Origin: Lachnospiraceae bacterium
GTDB taxonomy: Bacteria; Bacillota; Clostridia; Lachnospirales; Lachnospiraceae
DNA length: 36,241 bases
Reading direction: 5' to 3'
Assembly (NCBI GenBank): GCA_021201095.1
Contig: JAJQFO010000205.1
Span: 39,067-75,307 of the forward strand
Shown piece after piece: positions 1-7,281 of the stretch. Position 1 is the stretch's first letter. Each line of letters starts with the position of its first letter. The position numbers and the translations under genes were made by a program. The notes below the pieces were generated by a model, which saw only the letters and a program-made list of their open reading frames with translations, was not told where the DNA came from and made no database searches.

Positions 1-1
1 A

Positions 2-700
2 CAGAGTGCCCTGATGGCCGAGCAGGAATCCGAGCTGGAGGAGCAGGCCGTCCTGGTTGCCTCCCAGCAGGCAAGTCTGGATGAGCAGGAAGCCCTGATG
101 GCTGCACAGCAGTCCAGCATTGAAGAACAGGAGGCTCTGCTGGCCGCTCAGCAGGAAAAGATCGAGCAGATCATCGGTGTCAAGGCTGATCTGATCGCAG
201 CGCTGAAAGCGGAATTCACTGCACAGAATTTAAGTGTCACCATCGATGAGGACGGTTCCATCGTTCTCGATTCCAGCGTCCTGTTTGGTTACAATGAAAA
301 CATTCTGACAGAGGAAGGCAGTGCACTGCTGGGCGAGCTGCTTCCGACCTACTGCTCGGTACTTCTCTCCGAGGAATACGTGGATTATCTCGCGGAGATC
401 CGCATCGACGGCTACACAGACACCTCCGGCAGCTATTTTTACAATCTGCAGCTCTCCCAGGAGAGAGCGCTCGCCGTTGCAGAATACCTGCTCTCTCTGG
501 CGGGCAGTTCCATCTCGACAGAAGACATGGAAGATCTGCAGGAGAAGCTCTCCGTCAACGGACATTCCTGGGCAGATCCTGTTTATAACGAGGACGGTAC
601 GGAGAATGCAGAGGCATCCCGCCGTGTAGAAGTGAAATTCCGATTAAAGGATGAGGAAATGATCAATGAGCTGAAGGATATTCTGGATGAAGCGTCGTAG
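2..700 (+). CDS. OmpA/MotB-like C-terminal domain protein with coiled-coil repeats (5' partial)
   Basis: The frame is open to the left window edge, so the true start lies outside and only the C-terminal ~232 residues are seen. The first ~50 residues are Gln/Glu/Ala-rich and predicted coiled coil, built from 14-residue repeats such as ASLDEQEALMAAQQ. The second half is an OmpA-like peptidoglycan-binding domain: FGYNENILTEEG, then RIDGYTDTSGS, then NLQLSQERALAVAEYL, and finally ASRRVEVKF close to the end. Family knowledge says this fold binds diaminopimelate in peptidoglycan and occurs in MotB-type stators and envelope anchors. The N-terminal membrane segment that would decide between these lies outside the window. 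An intrinsic terminator follows about 170 nt after the stop. Confidence in the domain is high; the specific role is unknown. Confidence 0.85.
   Translation, partial: QSALMAEQESELEEQAVLVASQQASLDEQEALMAAQQSSIEEQEALLAAQQEKIEQIIGVKADLIAALKAEFTAQNLSVTIDEDGSIVLDSSVLFGYNENILTEEGSALLGELLPTYCSVLLSEEYVDYLAEIRIDGYTDTSGSYFYNLQLSQERALAVAEYLLSLAGSSISTEDMEDLQEKLSVNGHSWADPVYNEDGTENAEASRRVEVKFRLKDEEMINELKDILDEAS
29..154 (+). repeat. Three 42-bp coding repeats (14-residue coiled-coil unit)
   Basis: Units at 29-70, 71-112 and 113-154 encode SELEEQAVLVASQQ, ASLDEQEALMAAQQ and SSIEEQEALLAAQQ. The unit is two heptads long, so adding or losing a copy would lengthen or shorten the stalk without breaking the frame. 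A diverged partial unit continues to the left edge. Confidence 0.7.
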
Positions 701-872
701 AGTCTCCAGCAGCAGGATTTGCTTCACGGGAATGAAAAAACTGGAACAGCGCAAAAATGATATAAAATGAGCTAAATAACCAATCGGACAGGCGAGCACT
801 TTTTTCCCTTTCCTCCTGCACCGATCGCATCCAGCGGCTGCTGAGAATATGCTTATGCGGCCGTATACATAG

Positions 873-906
873 AAATCCCCGGTCTATCTCAACCGGGGAT
901 TTTCTT
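873..906 (+). terminator. Intrinsic terminator, probably for the OmpA-like gene
   Basis: A perfect 11-bp stem (873-883 with 892-902) and an 8-nt loop are followed by a T-rich run (TTTTCTT). It is about 170 nt after the OmpA-like stop. The two flanking genes converge, so it may act in both directions, but the T-run is better on the + strand. The rest of the 331-bp gap 701-1031 holds only this and the next terminator. Confidence 0.7.
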
Positions 907-941
907 CGATGTTTTTTACAGGAAATGCAAATTTTCTGTGT

Positions 942-978
942 GAAAAGAAAGCTTTCCACTATAAAATGCTAGGAAAGC
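942..978 (-). terminator. Probable intrinsic terminator for aspS
   Basis: Read on the - strand, GCTTTCC (978-972) pairs with GGAAAGC (957-951) across a 14-nt loop and is followed at once by TTTTCTTTT. It lies 54 nt after the aspS stop codon. The stem is only 7 bp, so confidence is moderate. Confidence 0.5.
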
Positions 979-1031
979 ATATGAGATCGATTGCGGCCCA
1001 AGCCGTCACCAGACTCATGTGAAATCCCGTA

Positions 1032-2810
1032 TTACGCCTTTTTCTCATCCTTCACGATCTGGATGTGCACATCCCGGAGCTGCTTCTCTTCCACCTCGGC
1101 CGGTGCGCCCATCATGACGTCCTGCGCGTTTTTGTTCATCGGGAAGGGGATGATTTCGCGGATGCTCTCTTCTCCGGCGATCAGCATGACCATACGGTCC
1201 ACGCCCGGCGCGATGCCTGCGTGAGGCGGTGCTCCATAGCAGAACGCGTTGTACATCGCGGGGAATTTTGCCTTTACATCTTCTTCGCCGAGGCCGACGA
1301 TGTTGAATGCCTTGATCATGATCTCCGGATCATGGTTCCGGACGGCGCCGGAGGAAAGCTCTACGCCGTTGCACACAAGGTCATACTGGTAAGCCAGGAT
1401 TTCCAGCGCCTTTTCCTGACTTTGGGAGGCCTCTTCCAGCGCAGCCAGACCGCCCTGCGGCATAGAGAAGGGGTTATGGCAGAATTCCAGCTCGCCGGAC
1501 TCTTCGCCGATCTCATACATCGGGAAATCGACAATCCAGCAGAATTCGAAGCTTTCCTTATCCATATAGCCATCGAAGCGGGTGCCGATCATTTTCAGCA
1601 GCACGCCAGCGCCCTTCTGTGCATTTTTAAGACTTCCGGCGGTCAGCGCCACAAAGTCGCCCGGCTTCAGGCCGAGTGCCGCTGCCACAGCGTCTTTTCT
1701 CTCTTTGACAAATTTGGAAATCCCGCCAACGACCTCACCCTGTTCATCGAGGCGGAACCAGTACGCCTTCTGCCCGCTCTGTACCTCCGCGTCCGCGCAC
1801 AGCTTGTCAATCACTTTTCTGGTACCGGTAAAGGACGGCGCCACGACTGCCTTGACCGTCTGTCCCGCAAACGGCCCGAAGCCGCAGTCCTCCAGTACGG
1901 CGGTCGCATCCTGCACCTCCAGATGAATCCGCAGATCCGGCTTGTCTGTGCCGTAGCGGTCCATCGCGTCCAGATAAGCGATCCGCTGGAACGGAGGCTT
2001 TGAAGCGGACTTGTAAATCCCATATTTCGAAAAGATGGGCGGGAGCACGTCTTCGAGAACGGTGAACACGTCCTCCTGATCCGCGAAGGCCATCTCCATG
2101 TCCAGCTGATAGAATTCTCCCGGGGACCGGTCCGCGCGCGCGTCCTCATCACGGAAGCAGGGCGCGATCTGGAAATAACGGTCAAATCCGGAAGCCATCA
2201 AAAGCTGTTTAAACTGCTGAGGTGCCTGCGGCAGCGCATAGAATTTGCCCGGATGGTTCCTGGACGGCACCAGATAGTCGCGTGCACCCTCCGGAGAGGA
2301 ACAGGTCAGGATCGGCGTCGTAATCTCCAGGAAATCATGCGCGATCATGCTCTGGCGCAGATCGGCGACAATCTTGCTCCTCAGTATAATTTTGTCCTTC
2401 ACCGCCGGATTGCGCAGATCCAGATAGCGGTATTTCAGACGGAGATTCTCATCCGCGTCTTTGGAATGGTTAATCTGGAACGGCAGCTCATTGTAGCGGC
2501 ATCTGCCGAGCAGCTCCACCTTTTCCGGCACGACCTCGATCTCACCGGTCGGAAGCTTGTCATTTTTGCTGCTGCGCTCCCGCACCATCCCTTCGACAGA
2601 GATCGTCGACTCATAGTTCAGCCCGGACAGCTGCTCCATGATCTCTTCCGTCTCCACGACGACCTGCGTCGTCCCGTAAAAATCCCTCAAAACCAGAAAT
2701 CCCAGATTTTTGCTTACCTTGCGGAGGTTTTCAAACCAGCCTGCCAGCTTCACCTGTTTTCCGGCATCGCTGAGTCTTAATTCTCCGCAGTTGTGTGTTC
2801 TTCCCTGCAT
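1032..2810 (-). CDS. aspS: Aspartyl-tRNA synthetase (bacterial type, with GAD insertion)
   Basis: This cytoplasmic class II synthetase charges tRNA-Asp with aspartate using ATP. The 592 residues show an N-terminal OB-fold anticodon-binding domain (~1-110), then SSPEGARDYLVPSR, motif 2 (FRDEDARADRSPGEFYQLD), a GAD insertion (~285-420) and motif 3 (GAPPHAGIAPGVDRM). Length and order match bacterial AspRS. I chose the ATG at 2810 over an in-frame ATG at 2837, because GAGAGAGGA lies just upstream of it and the family N-terminus (RTHNCGELRLSD) follows directly. The upstream ATG has no ribosome binding site. The OB-fold is divergent: FYGTTQVVVE stands where a form like REGIVQVV is usual. No T-box motif was seen in the leader. 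The upstream neighbour on the same strand is the hydratase, 187 bp away. Confidence 0.95.
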   Translation of the reverse strand: MQGRTHNCGELRLSDAGKQVKLAGWFENLRKVSKNLGFLVLRDFYGTTQVVVETEEIMEQLSGLNYESTISVEGMVRERSSKNDKLPTGEIEVVPEKVELLGRCRYNELPFQINHSKDADENLRLKYRYLDLRNPAVKDKIILRSKIVADLRQSMIAHDFLEITTPILTCSSPEGARDYLVPSRNHPGKFYALPQAPQQFKQLLMASGFDRYFQIAPCFRDEDARADRSPGEFYQLDMEMAFADQEDVFTVLEDVLPPIFSKYGIYKSASKPPFQRIAYLDAMDRYGTDKPDLRIHLEVQDATAVLEDCGFGPFAGQTVKAVVAPSFTGTRKVIDKLCADAEVQSGQKAYWFRLDEQGEVVGGISKFVKERKDAVAAALGLKPGDFVALTAGSLKNAQKGAGVLLKMIGTRFDGYMDKESFEFCWIVDFPMYEIGEESGELEFCHNPFSMPQGGLAALEEASQSQEKALEILAYQYDLVCNGVELSSGAVRNHDPEIMIKAFNIVGLGEEDVKAKFPAMYNAFCYGAPPHAGIAPGVDRMVMLIAGEESIREIIPFPMNKNAQDVMMGAPAEVEEKQLRDVHIQIVKDEKKA

Positions 2811-2854
2811 GTTTTTGTTGTCCTCTCTCTGTTTCATTTGATTCGTAACTGTTC

Positions 2855-2881
2855 ATTGCCCTCACAGTTACTTTCATTCTA
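2855..2881 (-). promoter_or_regulatory. Inverted repeat in the aspS leader
   Basis: GTAACTG (2855-2861) and CAGTTAC (2875-2881) form a perfect 7-bp inverted repeat with a 13-nt loop, about 45 nt upstream of the aspS start. It could be a leader hairpin or a protein-binding site. No T-run or T-box consensus accompanies it, so the function is unknown. Confidence 0.3.
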
Positions 2882-2997
2882 TTTTTTGCGGCCGCAGGCT
2901 TGCTTTTCTGCAGTCGCACTTATGCTTTTATCCTCTGCGAAAGGTCCGCATCTATGCAAAACCATTTTTCACGAAATCGCTTCTTCCGACCCGGTAC

Positions 2998-5436
2998 TTA
3001 TTTCTGCAGCTTCATCCGGTTCCGGTTGAAATTGATCAGACAGCCCGCTTTGACGATCTCTTTTTCATTTTCGGTCATATCCGCGATGTACAGAGTCATC
3101 TTTTTCGCCGGCTCCTGTGCCCCTGCGGGAATCACATACGCCGGAATGTCCTTCATGTCGCCTTCCAGAGCCTTCTTGACATCCGGCACGTAGATGTAGT
3201 CGCCAACCGCGAAGTCCGGCTCTCCTTCCATCTGGAACGGAAGCATGCCCCAGTTCATGACATTGGAGCGATAGCGCTTGGTCGCGTATTCGCTGCAGAT
3301 ATTCGCCAGTCCGCCGAGCACTCTCTGGCAGCTCGCGGCCTGCTCCCTGGCGGAGCCGTCGCCCGGCTTCACACAGTAGATCATGCTGCCGATTTCGATG
3401 CTCTCCTGATCCGCATCCGGAGCAATCTCCCGCACCTTCGCCAGCGCAGCGGCAAGTGTTTCATCCCGCTCTGCCGCGGCGGCCATGCCGGAGGAGAGAC
3501 GGATCCGCTCCAGACGGTCAACCTCTTTTGCCTTGCCCACATACGCCGGGTCGCGTCTGGAGAGGGTAAACTCTGCCAGCCCCAGCGGATTAGAGCGGTA
3601 GGAAGACGTCTCTCCGGAAGGAATCAGCTCGTCCGTCGTCGTCACCTTATCCATGATTTTCGAGCATACGCGCAGCAAAATGTTGTCTGCGAGCGCTTCC
3701 ATCTGGGGCCAGTCCTTGATGTTCGGGCCATAGACCAGCGCCTCGTCCGGGCTGGCTTTTTCAAAGCCCTGATAGACACGCGCCCGGTATGCGCTGTCGT
3801 CGTAATGGTACTCCGCCACCTGATGGCCGCCTCCGGATTTTACCGCATCCGATGCGCCCGCAGCCGAAGTGCCTGCGCTCTGGGTACCAAAGCTGGCTCC
3901 TGAAGTATAGCGGCTGCCCTGCCCGAGCTCGTCGCTGCTCTTTGCGAGCAGATCCGCATACTGCTCTGCCGAGGTCAGCACACCTCCATTGGCGGCGGTA
4001 GCGGCGATCGAACGTGCGTCCATCAGCGCGACTGCGGAGAGCTGGCCGGCGCCCGGCTTGGAGCCTTCGCGGTTCGGGAAGTTTCTCGTCGTGTGGCGGA
4101 TGCTTAAGGCATTATTTGCCGGCGTATCACCCGCGCCGAAACACGGTCCGCAGAAGGCGGTCTTGACTGTAGCGCCTGCCGCCATCAGTGCAGCGAGCGC
4201 CCCCTTCTCCATCAGATCCATAAATACCGGCTGGGAAGACGGATAAACAGCCAGCGTGAATGCTCCGTTGCCGATGCTCTTCCCCTTCAGGATCCGGGCA
4301 GCCTCCATCAGGTTGGTATAACCGCCGCCCGCGCAGCCGGCAATGATGCCCTGCTCGACCATCAGCTTGCCGTCCACGATCTTATCCGTCAGATGGAAGT
4401 CCACCGACGTATTTTCGGTGAGCGCCGCTGCACTCTTTTCCACCTCACGCAGAATGTCGCCCGGATTTGCAAGTAGCTCATCAATCTCATACGTGTTGCT
4501 CGGGTGGAACGGAAGCGCGATCATCGGCTTCACGGTGCTCAAATCTACATAGACCAGTCCATCATAATAGGCCACATCCGCAGGCTTCAGCTCACGGTAG
4601 TCCTCCCCGCGCCCATGCTGCACCAAGTAATCCTCTGTTTCCTCGTCTGTCTGCCAGATGGAGGAAAGGCAGGTGGTCTCTGTGGTCATGACATCGATTC
4701 CGTTACGGTAATCCGTGGTCATCGAGGCCACGCCCGGCCCGACAAATTCCATCACTTTATTTTTCACATAGCCATTTTTAAATACAGCGCCGATGATTGC
4801 CAGCGCGATATCCTGCGGTCCTACGCCCGGTGAAGGCTTTCCATCCAGGTAGATGGCCACCACACCCGGGTACGCCACATCATAAGTATCACGCAGCAGT
4901 TGCTTTACCAGCTCGCCGCCGCCCTCGCCGACCGCCATCGTGCCCAGCGCGCCATACCGCGTGTGGGAATCGGAGCCCAGGATCATTTTCCCGCAGCCGG
5001 CCATCGTCTCTCTCATATATTGATGAATCACCGCAAGATGAGGCGGCACATAGATCCCGCCGTATTTTTTCGCCGCCGAAAGGCCGAATACATGATCGTC
5101 CTCATTGATCGTGCCGCCGACCGCGCACAGAGAATTGTGGCAGTTGGTCAGAACATATGGGATCGGGAATTTCTCCATGCCGGAAGCCTTCGCAGTCTGG
5201 ATAATGCCGACAAATGTAATATCGTGTGAAGTCATCGCGTCAAAGCGGATTTTCAGATGGGACATATCGTCGGAAGTGTTGTGCGCCTTAAGTATGGAAT
5301 ACGCGATCGTGCCCTTCCGGTCTTCTTCTTTGTCTGCCGTCTTTCCGCAGACTGAGGACACCTTCGCCGCGTCCTCTTCCGGAATGATCTCCGTGCCGCG
5401 GATCAGCCAGGCGCCGTTCTCGAATAATTTAATCAT
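2998..5436 (-). CDS. Aconitase-superfamily hydratase (YbhJ-like)
   Basis: An 812-residue cytoplasmic protein of the aconitase/isopropylmalate isomerase superfamily, whose members add and remove water on hydroxy-acids through a 4Fe-4S cluster. Candidate cluster cysteines are Cys368 ([11 protein letters not shown]) and the pair Cys429/Cys432 (FCGPCFGAG). [12 protein letters not shown] (~154-165) is the aconitase SDSHT motif. A swivel-type domain follows near the C-terminus ([13 protein letters not shown]). The sequence resembles the YbhJ-type 'putative hydratase' branch more than canonical AcnA/AcnB, so the substrate is uncertain. Residues ~503-538 are Gly/Ser/Ala-rich and look like a low-complexity insert, in line with the protein being longer than the ~750 residues of YbhJ. 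The start is supported by AAGG...GGGAG just upstream. No other citrate-cycle gene is nearby. Confidence 0.85.
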   Translation of the reverse strand: MIKLFENGAWLIRGTEIIPEEDAAKVSSVCGKTADKEEDRKGTIAYSILKAHNTSDDMSHLKIRFDAMTSHDITFVGIIQTAKASGMEKFPIPYVLTNCHNSLCAVGGTINEDDHVFGLSAAKKYGGIYVPPHLAVIHQYMRETMAGCGKMILGSDSHTRYGALGTMAVGEGGGELVKQLLRDTYDVAYPGVVAIYLDGKPSPGVGPQDIALAIIGAVFKNGYVKNKVMEFVGPGVASMTTDYRNGIDVMTTETTCLSSIWQTDEETEDYLVQHGRGEDYRELKPADVAYYDGLVYVDLSTVKPMIALPFHPSNTYEIDELLANPGDILREVEKSAAALTENTSVDFHLTDKIVDGKLMVEQGIIAGCAGGGYTNLMEAARILKGKSIGNGAFTLAVYPSSQPVFMDLMEKGALAALMAAGATVKTAFCGPCFGAGDTPANNALSIRHTTRNFPNREGSKPGAGQLSAVALMDARSIAATAANGGVLTSAEQYADLLAKSSDELGQGSRYTSGASFGTQSAGTSAAGASDAVKSGGGHQVAEYHYDDSAYRARVYQGFEKASPDEALVYGPNIKDWPQMEALADNILLRVCSKIMDKVTTTDELIPSGETSSYRSNPLGLAEFTLSRRDPAYVGKAKEVDRLERIRLSSGMAAAAERDETLAAALAKVREIAPDADQESIEIGSMIYCVKPGDGSAREQAASCQRVLGGLANICSEYATKRYRSNVMNWGMLPFQMEGEPDFAVGDYIYVPDVKKALEGDMKDIPAYVIPAGAQEPAKKMTLYIADMTENEKEIVKAGCLINFNRNRMKLQK

Positions 5437-5523
5437 AATCTCCCGCCTTTCTTTTGTTGAGGGTTCCTGTCTCCGTCATTTGCCAGATAAAAATAGAGAC
5501 CGGATCCCGGGGTCATGCCAGAT

Positions 5524-5661
5524 TTCGTCAGGTGCGTATTCGGCCAGACTGCGTGTTTCGCAACAGGTGCATGCCTGATTCTGCTGCACATTTCATGACA
5601 GGTACATGTCTGATTCCGCAGCGTGCTTCGCATCAGGTGCATATCAATCTTCGCGTGACAT
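5524..5661. repeat. Four imperfect ~35-bp tandem repeats upstream of the hydratase gene
   Basis: Units begin at 5524, 5557, 5592 and 5627, each opening with TTCG followed by a CAGGTGCAT-like core and a GATTC..GC tail. Copies 2-4 are exactly 35 bp apart and copy 1 is 33 bp long. They lie between the putative hydratase promoter and its start codon, so they would be transcribed as 5' leader. The only reading frame through them looks spurious. Confidence 0.7.
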
Positions 5662-5688
5662 TATCTCTGGCTGGCTACAGTTCCTCTC

Positions 5689-5717
5689 ATTTTACCACCT
5701 ATATTCTCATTCCACAA
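5689..5717 (-). promoter_or_regulatory. Putative promoter for the hydratase gene
   Basis: On the - strand, a -10 box TAAAAT (5694-5689) lies 17 nt downstream of TTGTGG (5717-5712). The -10 matches the sigma-A consensus at 5 of 6 positions; the -35 is weak. It would give a leader of about 245 nt that contains the 35-bp repeats. Confidence 0.35.
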
Positions 5718-5774
5718 CAATTTTTTCATTTCACTCTTGTATTGGATTTGGAAAAATGCTAGACTGAAAGAAAA

Positions 5775-5788
5775 CGTAAACGTTTTCG
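5775..5788. promoter_or_regulatory. cre-like / LacI-family operator upstream of the GGDEF gene
   Basis: CGTAAACGTTTTCG fits the catabolite-responsive element consensus TGWAANCGNTNWCA everywhere except the two outermost bases. It lies within the inverted repeat GAAAACG-TAAA-CGTTTTC (5770-5787). It is 72-85 nt upstream of the chosen ATG of the GGDEF gene, in the 423-bp divergent gap 5437-5859. CcpA or another LacI-family repressor could bind here; no binding is proven. Confidence 0.4.
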
Positions 5789-5859
5789 AAAGACACCTGA
5801 CGATCCGGCAGCGGATATTCCTTCCGATCCCTGCCCTGCCAAAATGGAGATCACCGATT

Positions 5860-6948
5860 ATGATCCATACCTACATCCGGTCAATAGAATCTGAATATGA
5901 AAAAACAAACCGGCACTGGCTGAACATTCACCTGTCCATCTGTGCCTGCCTGGCGGCGATCTCTTTTTTGCTGGAGGTGTTTTTGTTTTTTATTCTGGAC
6001 GCCATGGATATGGTCAGCGCATCCGCTCCTGTCTATGTGGAACTATATGTGGTCATTCCCACGGGGATGAACCTTCTCATCCTGCTGGTGATCTTTTTGG
6101 TGCGTAAAAAATATCCGAAGAGACTGACTCTGCAGGCCTACACGGTATCTCTCGGGCTGGCGGGCATCTGTTTTGTTCTGTTTACCATACACAGCATTTT
6201 CCCGTCACTGTATTTTCTCTTCGCAATCCCACTGATGTTTTCCTGTATTTATGGAAATTATCTGCTGACCACCGTGACCGCCATTTTCGTATTCGCGGCG
6301 CGGATCGTCGGCGATGTTGTGATCAAATGGGACTCTGAAAAGGGAATGGTTCTGGATTCCAGCTACAATGTCGTCAACTTTGCTCTCTCTTTGATGATTA
6401 TGGCAGGATTTTATGCAGCATGTATGATACTGATCTATTTTGTGCAGGAACGAAGCCACGCGAATGTCAAAAAGGAGACGGAGCGCGTCCAGTTCCGCCA
6501 GGGTATGATTGTTGACCAGTTGACGTCCCTGTACAACCGCACTGCCCTGAACGAGGTGCTGGCGCATTTAAATGAAGACGATACTGGTCTGGTCTGCGCC
6601 ATGCTGGAAGCGGATCATCTGCTGGAGATCAATGATACACTCGGCCATCTGGCAGGCGACGAATACCTGAGAAGGCTGAGCGATATCATCCGCTCCGTCT
6701 GCGGCCAGCATCTGTCCTTCCGCTACAGCGGCAGCAAATTCTGCATCCTGTTCACCAGCATTTCGCCGGAAGAGGCGAAGGTGCTGTGCCGGCGTATCTG
6801 TAAGGAGGCGGCAAAAATTGTCGAGACTGACAGTCTCGGCCATACTGCAACCGTATCCTTCGGACTTTCCGTGCTGGAGGCCGGACAGACATCTGAAGAG
6901 CTCATAAGGTTCGCTGATGAAAATCTGATAAAAAGCAGGCAGAAATGA
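5860..6948 (+). CDS. Membrane protein with degenerate GGDEF domain
   Basis: The 362 residues comprise about six hydrophobic segments (~residues 25-200) followed by a GGDEF domain (~215-362). Active diguanylate cyclases make c-di-GMP using a GG(D/E)EF loop, but here the loop reads SGSKF (residues 290-294). The upstream helix (EADHLLEINDTLGHLAGDEYL) also has Glu in place of the usual first Asp. Loss of the loop acidic residues predicts no cyclase activity, so a sensor or c-di-GMP-independent regulatory role is likelier. The fold seems intact (DQLTSLYNR at its start, TVSFGLSVLE near the end). I chose the ATG at 5860, with GGAG about 10 nt upstream, over an in-frame ATG at 5737, because the extension is not hydrophobic or family-like. 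The 3' end, including the stop, is duplicated downstream. Confidence 0.85.
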   Translation: MIHTYIRSIESEYEKTNRHWLNIHLSICACLAAISFLLEVFLFFILDAMDMVSASAPVYVELYVVIPTGMNLLILLVIFLVRKKYPKRLTLQAYTVSLGLAGICFVLFTIHSIFPSLYFLFAIPLMFSCIYGNYLLTTVTAIFVFAARIVGDVVIKWDSEKGMVLDSSYNVVNFALSLMIMAGFYAACMILIYFVQERSHANVKKETERVQFRQGMIVDQLTSLYNRTALNEVLAHLNEDDTGLVCAMLEADHLLEINDTLGHLAGDEYLRRLSDIIRSVCGQHLSFRYSGSKFCILFTSISPEEAKVLCRRICKEAAKIVETDSLGHTATVSFGLSVLEAGQTSEELIRFADENLIKSRQK

Positions 6949-6996
6949 TCGCCAGATTAAATCTGATAAAAAGCGGGCAGAAATGATCGCAAGGTT
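6921..6996 (+). repeat. 38-bp tandem duplication of the GGDEF gene's 3' end
   Basis: Copies at 6921-6958 and 6959-6996 match at about 35 of 38 positions. Copy 1 carries the last codons (NLIKSRQK) and the stop; copy 2 repeats them as NLIKSGQK-stop beyond the real stop. The high identity suggests a recent duplication. Confidence 0.85.
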
Positions 6997-7040
6997 GATC
7001 GTCCGTACCTGCCGGAAGCCTTTATCCAAAACATTTTATG

Positions 7041-7130
7041 CTGAACATCATTCCTGGACCCGGCTTAATCCTGAACATCACATAGCCCTGATGCAAACCG
7101 TTGATCCTGAACACATAGCACTGACATAGC
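7041..7130. repeat. Three imperfect 30-36-bp repeats after the GGDEF gene
   Basis: CTGAACATCA occurs at 7041 and 7071, and CTGAACACAT at 7107. Related ACATAGC..TGA text follows copies 2 and 3. The repeats lie in the 333-bp gap 6949-7281, together with the 38-bp duplication, a terminator and a 15-bp repeat array. Confidence 0.5.
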
Positions 7131-7163
7131 CAGCGGCAGGAAACATCCTGCCGCTGTGCTTTA
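7131..7163 (+). terminator. Intrinsic terminator of the GGDEF gene
   Basis: A perfect 11-bp stem (7131-7141 with 7146-7156) and an AACA loop are followed by TGCTTTATC. The T-run is short but lies on the + side; there is none on the - side. It separates the convergent GGDEF and parC genes. Confidence 0.6.
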
Positions 7164-7200
7164 TCTGATTCGTGTCTGAGGCCATGCTCAGGCATTTTTT

Positions 7201-7260
7201 ATGTTTTGCCCTTTTATGTTTCGTTTTTTTATGTTTTACCTTTTTGTGTTTTACCTTTTT
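7201..7260. repeat. Four 15-bp tandem repeats just after parC
   Basis: On the + strand, units start at 7201, 7216, 7231 and 7246 as (A/G)TGTTTTACCTTTTT with small changes, 20-80 nt beyond the parC stop. The T-rich + strand can be read as MFxxF peptide repeats, but that frame runs antisense through parC and is not taken as a gene. Confidence 0.7.
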
Positions 7261-7281
7261 ATATCCCTTGTACAGACCTTT

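Noticed and set aside
1065-2003. 312-codon + strand frame opposite aspS
   Set aside because: Antisense shadow of a well-conserved synthetase; the residue pattern is His/Arg-rich as expected from reversed coding DNA.
2811-2997. T-box leader for aspS
   Set aside because: No GGTGGNACCGCG-like T-box sequence or antiterminator was found; only a short inverted repeat is present.
5433-5642. Small - strand frame ending at the hydratase start
   Set aside because: It consists almost wholly of the 35-bp repeats and has no recognisable domain or good ribosome binding site.
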